Positions 59,227 to 64,000 of a stretch of 64,000 nucleotides of DNA are shown here, one piece after another (within the stretch, counting starts at the first letter, position 1; each line of letters opens with the position of its first letter). A model generated the notes under the pieces. The model ran no database searches, was not told the DNA's origin, and worked only from the letters and a program-made list of their open reading frames with translations. This DNA comes from Deltaproteobacteria bacterium (lineage in GTDB: Bacteria; Myxococcota_C; UBA6777), in assembly GCA_002731275.1 (NCBI GenBank), contig PCBK01000044.1:1-64000 (forward strand). The letters run 5' to 3'. The position numbers were made by a program, and so were the translations under genes.

Positions 59227-62200
59227 ATGTTTTGTGTTGTATGTCTACGTCAATTCGAAGATCGCTGTGATACATGTCCTTCGGTGCCCAATGTACCACC
59301 CGGTTTTCTTCCCTCCACGCGCTCGCTGATTGAGATTGAAAAACGTCAATTTTTGCTCGATGCGTTGGCTCTTTGGGTACATAAAGGCCTCGTCTCTCCG
59401 AGGTTACGCAAAGAGTTGTCGATGCCATATCTCACACAACTGCATTTTATCAGGCCACGGATCTGGAGTGATTTACCAGCGCCTACAGAGGCATGGCTGC
59501 GTCGAGAAGTCGGAGAAAACGCACCCTTTCCATCGATCAAGATCACCATCAACGAGCCTCAGCGTCGCGTCCCTCCGTTACCACCTGCACCACCACCTCT
59601 TGCTGTGATCAAGCCACCACAAGTGCGCGTTCGACCTTCCTCTTTGCGTCCGTCATCCGATGAGCGCTTGTTGTCTGTCCGTACGACACCTCCTCCTGGG
59701 ATAGCAGTAGAGGTGTCTGAGACCCTGGAGACTCCCTACACGAATGTGCCTCCTCCCATCCCCTCCACGCTCAAAGAGAGCAACATTCCTCGTTTGTACG
59801 TCCGCGCGCTCGAATCACAACAGGCCATCCCTGTACGCAACAAATCCTTCGGTGCCAGCGCCGAGGAAGAACTGCCTTTTGTACTGACCCCTCCCGCCCG
59901 GCCTGCACTGGAAGCCGATCTCTTTATCGAGTCAAATGACGCGCTAGACGAGATCGGAGATATGGACACACTCGAAGAAGTCGAAGCCATCTCTTCGCTC
60001 GATCGACCCAACGATATCCAGGCGCTGCTCCCCAACATCAAACCCTCATCGCTCCGCCCTCGGACCAGGCAACCCACTCCTCGTGAAGAGGCCATCACGT
60101 TAGAAGTCGAGAAGATTAAACCCAACACCCACCATGAACTCGACGCACCACTTCACGAGCTCGATCCGCCAAAGTCCGCGAGTCTTCGTATGCCAAAACA
60201 TGCATACAAGACGACTCCCTCAGCGACAGACAGCCAACCTCTTCATGAGCTCGATCTACCTGCCAAAACAACGTTGAAAGAGGCGCAAGAGCAGCGTGAT
60301 GCACACGCTCTCACCGAACAAGAAGTCGCCGAACAAGAAGTCGCCGAGCAAGAAGTCGCAGGGGAGGTGTCTGAGCATGTCTCCGTGCGCCTGGAGAATG
60401 TCGCGAGTGAAGAGGAGCTAGAAGCGCCGAAAGAAGAGGCTGAGACACCCAGTGAGGAGCTTGAAGAGCCTTTGGAGAGCGCAGAGACACAGGAGACTGC
60501 GCAAGAAGAAGCGGCTGATGTGGACGCTCTCGGTGATGTGATGGGGAGCGTTGTGGGTGGGGATCTGCTCGACGTTGTGCCATCTTTTGAGGAGGGGCAG
60601 CGCAGCGCGCCTGCACACAGTGAGGTGCTGGAGCATTCGACATGGTCGCGTTACTTGAAACCCTTCTTGACGCAGTATTGGTTGTATTTTGTCGGGATGT
60701 TTTTGGTGCTCGCGAGTGGTTTTTATCTGTTGTCTTTGGCCTGGACAGGGCTGGGGCAGGTGATGAGGCAGGTCGTGATCTGGTCGGGTCTGTGCCTGGG
60801 TGCAGGTTCATTTGCAGGCGCTGGAAGTTTGGTTGTGCGTCGTTTGGAGCTTGAACAGGCAGGTAAGTTGTTCTGGCTTGTGGGTGTGGGCTTATTGGGG
60901 CCGGCGGGGATCGCGCTGGGCAAGCTGCTCCCTGACGCGCCACTGCTTGCGAGCGGTTTATGGGCTGCATCTCTTGCTGGTGGGTGGGGTTTCTCTCGTT
61001 ATTGGCGTCCTCGCGTCTCAAAGCAGGCCGGCTCGTTTGCTTGGGGGACATGGGGGGTGCTCTTTTCATCGTTGGTGTTTGTGCCTTCGTTGGGGGGCAT
61101 TGCGACGATCCTGGCTTGCTATCTGGGGGCGTGGTTGTTGCTGCAACAGATCCGCGCTGTGCCGTGGTTTCAGTCTGCGCGTAAGCGGCGTTGGACGCGG
61201 TGGTTTGAACTGTCCTTCGAAGGGGAGCGTGAGAAGCCCGACTTTTGGGAGCATTTTTTCTTTTTGTTACCGGGTGTCTACCTCTTTATGTTGATGGTCG
61301 CGTGGTTGATCTGGGGGGGATTGTTGCACGGCTCTTTGGATCCGGCGATGTGGTGGAATGGTCCTTGGAGATGGTTTGGTCCACTTGGTGTGATGTTGGG
61401 CTGGTGCATGATGGCATTTGCCGAAGTCTCTGAGGTTGGGGCAACAGACACGAAGCAGACCTATTCTGTGTGGCTTGTGTGGGCGCTGCTGCTTGGTGCA
61501 GCTGGTTGTGTTATCAGTATACAGGCTCCCTTTGTGTTGGCCGTTGCTGCGGCTGGTTATGTGTTGTTGACGCTCTCTATTGCGTGGACATGGCCGAAGA
61601 AAGCGTTCTTTTGGCTCGCCGGTGTGGCGACTTTTGTGGCGCACCTTGGTCTCGTGATGGGGCTGAACGTGTCGTTTTTTGGTGGCGCGTCGCTCTCTCA
61701 TCAATGGACAGGGATCTGGTTATTGCCTTATCTTGTCGCGCTGTTTGGGGGGGTTCAGTGGTTGAAGAGGCATGGTCGAGAGGAGGGCAAGCAAGTATGG
61801 GAGCAGCTATGGCTTGTCGTATCGATCGCAGGGGTGATGTGGTTGTTACTGGGGACACAGTGGCTATTGAAGATCTGGCTGCTCGTTGTGCCGGTCTATA
61901 TCGGCGCGTACTTTGCGCTGTGTGCGTTGTTTGCTCGAAAGAGCGTTGGGTATCTCGCGTTGGCGACGCTCGCGACGTGGGTCTTCTTTGGTTTTGTTTA
62001 CGTACATAACACCGTACAGGTCGCAGGTGCCGTCGCGTCATTGCTCGTGTTGTTCCTTTGTTGGTCTGGCGCGCGTTGGCTCGAATCACAGAGAGCATTT
62101 CGTTCTTTACAAGAAGTTCTCGATGATGCGATGGCCCTAGGGATACCGGTGTTGCTATTATGGGGATCTCATCCTCTCCTTGTGGGTTGGATTGGGAAGG

Positions 62201-64000
62201 GAGCGGTGGCACCTTCCTCTTTGTGGATTGTCGCGGACATCGCTCTGTTGGTGTACGGTGGTCTCTTGTTGTGGTTGAGTCTGGCGACGGGCCGACGGGG
62301 ATGGACATATGTGGGGTTGGGTGTCTTTGCCTTGGGGAGTGTGCTGCTCAAGAGCGAGCTCCCTCATTGGTTGGGGTTGACCATTCGTCCGTGGTTATCG
62401 AATGTCGTGTTGTTTGCGGTCGCGTTGTTGTTGTTTGAGCTTGCGTTGACATGGGACGCAAAGAGTCGTGAATTGGATGACCGTCTGGGTCTGTTGTGGT
62501 TGGGCAAGCGTCTGGGGCCACCGAGCTATTTGTTGTATATGCCTTTGGTACAGACGTCATGTGTGGTGACGCTGGTGGGGTTGGTGCAGCTGCATCTGAT
62601 CACGCTCCCCTGGATGATTGCAGCGGTGTCGTGGCTGCTTGCGTGTAGTTTTTTCGTCAGGGTTGGGACCGCGTTGCCTTCGCGTGCCTTTGGTGTTGTG
62701 TTTGTAGGGGTGTACTTTCTGGGTGTCACACAGCTCTCTTACCTGTGGAATGAAGGGCGTTTGCTGTCTCTTCTTGGGTGGGGAGAGGTGTGGTTATTTG
62801 CGACACTTGTGTTGGTGTGTGGAGTCTTTTTGTTCGAGCGTTTGGTGCGGGGGATGGTGCCACAGATATTGGTCGCTCCTGTGGGGAGCGAGCGTACACT
62901 ACCGCCTTCAGGTCCTGTACGTGGTGAGTTCTTGTACTGGTCGGAGTGGATGTCACCGATCGCCAATTTGTTGCCATTGATTGCGTTGGTTTTGTTTGTC
63001 GGGTGGCTGGGTGTCCTCGCGGGATACTGGGGGGATGCTCCATCTGTGCAGGGGATGATGTGGTCTTCTGTGATGTGGGTTGAATTTGCGCTGGTATTTG
63101 GTGTGCTTGCGGTGTTGTTTGGCCAGCGTTGGTTTGTGGTGTTGATGGCGAGCGCGTTGTTTGGCGTTGTGAGTGCGCTGTCGACGTTATTTGTGGCGTC
63201 GTGGGAGAGCTGGATCGTCGTGTCATGTGCGCTTGTGTTTGGATATGGCGTCGGTCGTCACCGTGGGTGGCGTGCCTTCGAGTCGTTGGGGTATCTTCCG
63301 GGGCTCTGGGATGGTTGGCGTGATACGTCGACAGCCCGTGGTGATATGTTGTGGGGGAAGGGGCTACGTGATGCCGCGCTGCTCAATTCATTCGGTGTGA
63401 TGGTGTGGGCGATTCATTCGTGGCTTATGTATCCTGTCTCTGTCGGTTGGTTGACGTTGGCGGGAGTGCTATGTGGTGTGCCCTTTATGTGGGGGGCTGT
63501 TCGTCGTCAGGCGTTACCCGGTGCGCGGGCCCAATACTCTCTTGGTTGGGCGTGTTGGGGGTTCTCTTTGTGGGCGCTTGGGATGGATGGCTTCGTGTAC
63601 TTTTCGCTCCCCGTACCTCCGCTACAAGGTGCAGCATTGTCCCTTATTGGTGCGCTTTTGGTGTTGTTGTTCGCGAAGATCGTCTGGTTGGAGAGGCGCG
63701 CTGTGTTGTGGGATGCGATCGTGAAGGGAGAGCTGGATATCTTCTCCCCATCGGCCGCGTGGAAGGATATGGACAAGGCCGATGAGGTCTTGTTGTGGCA
63801 GTCATGGCAGCAGTGGATGGAGATCGGCTATGTCGCCGCTGCTGGTTTGGTCTTCGTCGAGTGGATGTGGGGAAGGCAGCCTTTGATGGAGCTGCCTTTC
63901 TTCTTGATGTTGCCTCTGCTCGTACAATTGATTGTGCGGCCAAGTCGCGTTGTCTTTTCGATCACTGTCGCACTTGGGGCGCTGTTTTGGTGGACCAACG
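59227..64000 (+). CDS. Giant multi-pass membrane protein, 3' end outside window
   Basis: An open frame of at least 1591 codons with no stop up to the window edge. ATG at 59227 has GGAG six bases upstream. The N-terminus has two CxxC pairs (CVVC and CDTC), a zinc-knuckle-like start. Residues to about 475 are Pro/Glu/Ser-rich and probably disordered; HELD is repeated three times and EQEVA in tandem. From about 478 on there are many hydrophobic helices, by eye at least 25, broken by short basic loops. The helix-rich layout recalls DUF2339-like proteins, but I could not assign a family. Minus-strand open frames over this gene are antisense shadows. Function unknown. Confidence 0.75.
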   Translation, partial: MFCVVCLRQFEDRCDTCPSVPNVPPGFLPSTRSLIEIEKRQFLLDALALWVHKGLVSPRLRKELSMPYLTQLHFIRPRIWSDLPAPTEAWLRREVGENAPFPSIKITINEPQRRVPPLPPAPPPLAVIKPPQVRVRPSSLRPSSDERLLSVRTTPPPGIAVEVSETLETPYTNVPPPIPSTLKESNIPRLYVRALESQQAIPVRNKSFGASAEEELPFVLTPPARPALEADLFIESNDALDEIGDMDTLEEVEAISSLDRPNDIQALLPNIKPSSLRPRTRQPTPREEAITLEVEKIKPNTHHELDAPLHELDPPKSASLRMPKHAYKTTPSATDSQPLHELDLPAKTTLKEAQEQRDAHALTEQEVAEQEVAEQEVAGEVSEHVSVRLENVASEEELEAPKEEAETPSEELEEPLESAETQETAQEEAADVDALGDVMGSVVGGDLLDVVPSFEEGQRSAPAHSEVLEHSTWSRYLKPFLTQYWLYFVGMFLVLASGFYLLSLAWTGLGQVMRQVVIWSGLCLGAGSFAGAGSLVVRRLELEQAGKLFWLVGVGLLGPAGIALGKLLPDAPLLASGLWAASLAGGWGFSRYWRPRVSKQAGSFAWGTWGVLFSSLVFVPSLGGIATILACYLGAWLLLQQIRAVPWFQSARKRRWTRWFELSFEGEREKPDFWEHFFFLLPGVYLFMLMVAWLIWGGLLHGSLDPAMWWNGPWRWFGPLGVMLGWCMMAFAEVSEVGATDTKQTYSVWLVWALLLGAAGCVISIQAPFVLAVAAAGYVLLTLSIAWTWPKKAFFWLAGVATFVAHLGLVMGLNVSFFGGASLSHQWTGIWLLPYLVALFGGVQWLKRHGREEGKQVWEQLWLVVSIAGVMWLLLGTQWLLKIWLLVVPVYIGAYFALCALFARKSVGYLALATLATWVFFGFVYVHNTVQVAGAVASLLVLFLCWSGARWLESQRAFRSLQEVLDDAMALGIPVLLLWGSHPLLVGWIGKGAVAPSSLWIVADIALLVYGGLLLWLSLATGRRGWTYVGLGVFALGSVLLKSELPHWLGLTIRPWLSNVVLFAVALLLFELALTWDAKSRELDDRLGLLWLGKRLGPPSYLLYMPLVQTSCVVTLVGLVQLHLITLPWMIAAVSWLLACSFFVRVGTALPSRAFGVVFVGVYFLGVTQLSYLWNEGRLLSLLGWGEVWLFATLVLVCGVFLFERLVRGMVPQILVAPVGSERTLPPSGPVRGEFLYWSEWMSPIANLLPLIALVLFVGWLGVLAGYWGDAPSVQGMMWSSVMWVEFALVFGVLAVLFGQRWFVVLMASALFGVVSALSTLFVASWESWIVVSCALVFGYGVGRHRGWRAFESLGYLPGLWDGWRDTSTARGDMLWGKGLRDAALLNSFGVMVWAIHSWLMYPVSVGWLTLAGVLCGVPFMWGAVRRQALPGARAQYSLGWACWGFSLWALGMDGFVYFSLPVPPLQGAALSLIGALLVLLFAKIVWLERRAVLWDAIVKGELDIFSPSAAWKDMDKADEVLLWQSWQQWMEIGYVAAAGLVFVEWMWGRQPLMELPFFLMLPLLVQLIVRPSRVVFSITVALGALFWWTN

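Noticed and set aside
60311-62308. Minus-strand frames of about 250 codons each
   Set aside because: Antisense to the giant open frame from 59227; compositions are the usual shadows with Pro/Arg/Thr bias.

Overview
The window looks like a chromosomal segment from a deltaproteobacterium in the broad sense, most likely Myxococcota or a close relative such as Bradymonadia. This rests on gene content: an ElbD-like ether-lipid megaenzyme, a membrane Ser/Thr kinase next to a VWA-FHA protein, many lipoproteins with AgmX-like C-termini, a Cys-rich repeat protein, an ECF sigma / DUF4384 / caspase set, and a very large multi-pass membrane protein. Base composition looks close to 50% GC by eye. I saw no rRNA, tRNA, CRISPR array, phage genes or transposase, so the segment reads as ordinary chromosome with several unusual accessory modules and much non-coding repeat DNA.

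Layout. 1-1423: gene-free and built from several repeat types. 1424-10211: a minus-strand block holding a lipoprotein and a probable ether-lipid operon (HAD phosphatase, 1570-residue FAR/AMP-ligase/ACP/acyltransferase/SCP2 enzyme, SDR, lipid kinase). 10485-13320: an FAH-family enzyme, an AgmX-like lipoprotein, a 126-bp inverted-repeat element and a membrane esterase. 13556-18967: kinase, GH113-like glycosidase, VWA-FHA protein and thioredoxin. 18968-19406: a hairpin-rich non-coding stretch. 19407-24302: lipoproteins, HD nucleotidase, RNase M5 and 4-alpha-glucanotransferase. 24448-28575: M20 peptidase, glutaryl-CoA dehydrogenase and an ALDH7-type dehydrogenase, probably amino-acid (lysine) catabolism. 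28629-35414: an oversized GlmS-like protein, methyltransferase, rubredoxin, TolQ/ExbB-like channel and a small lipoprotein. 35415-36929: six structured repeat units in two opposed sets of three.

36925-44908: an Arg/Pro-repeat protein, XseA with a long N-terminal extension, an LRR protein, then an ADP-ribosylglycohydrolase-like protein lacking its metal-binding Asp clusters, directly upstream of a sensor kinase and response regulator. 45204-50606: an exported redox-looking module (CxxCH protein, lipoprotein, Tat-signal DUF1501-like protein, copper-monooxygenase-like lipoprotein). 50608-53981: a membrane protein, a lipoprotein translationally coupled to RadC, and a phosphoglycerate-dehydrogenase-like enzyme. 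54085-58974: Cys-rich lipoprotein, caspase-like beta-barrel protein, DUF4384/TM protein and ECF sigma factor, the last three linked by ATGA overlaps. 59227-64000: an open frame of at least 1591 codons that runs off the window, with an N-terminal CxxC pair, a disordered acidic region and about 25 or more membrane helices.

The items most likely to be new are the ECF-DUF4384-caspase operon, the ARH-like pseudoenzyme paired with a two-component system, the GlmS-like protein with Arg in place of the catalytic Lys, the hairpin array at 19027-19283, the covarying repeat family at 35415-36929, and the truncated giant membrane protein.
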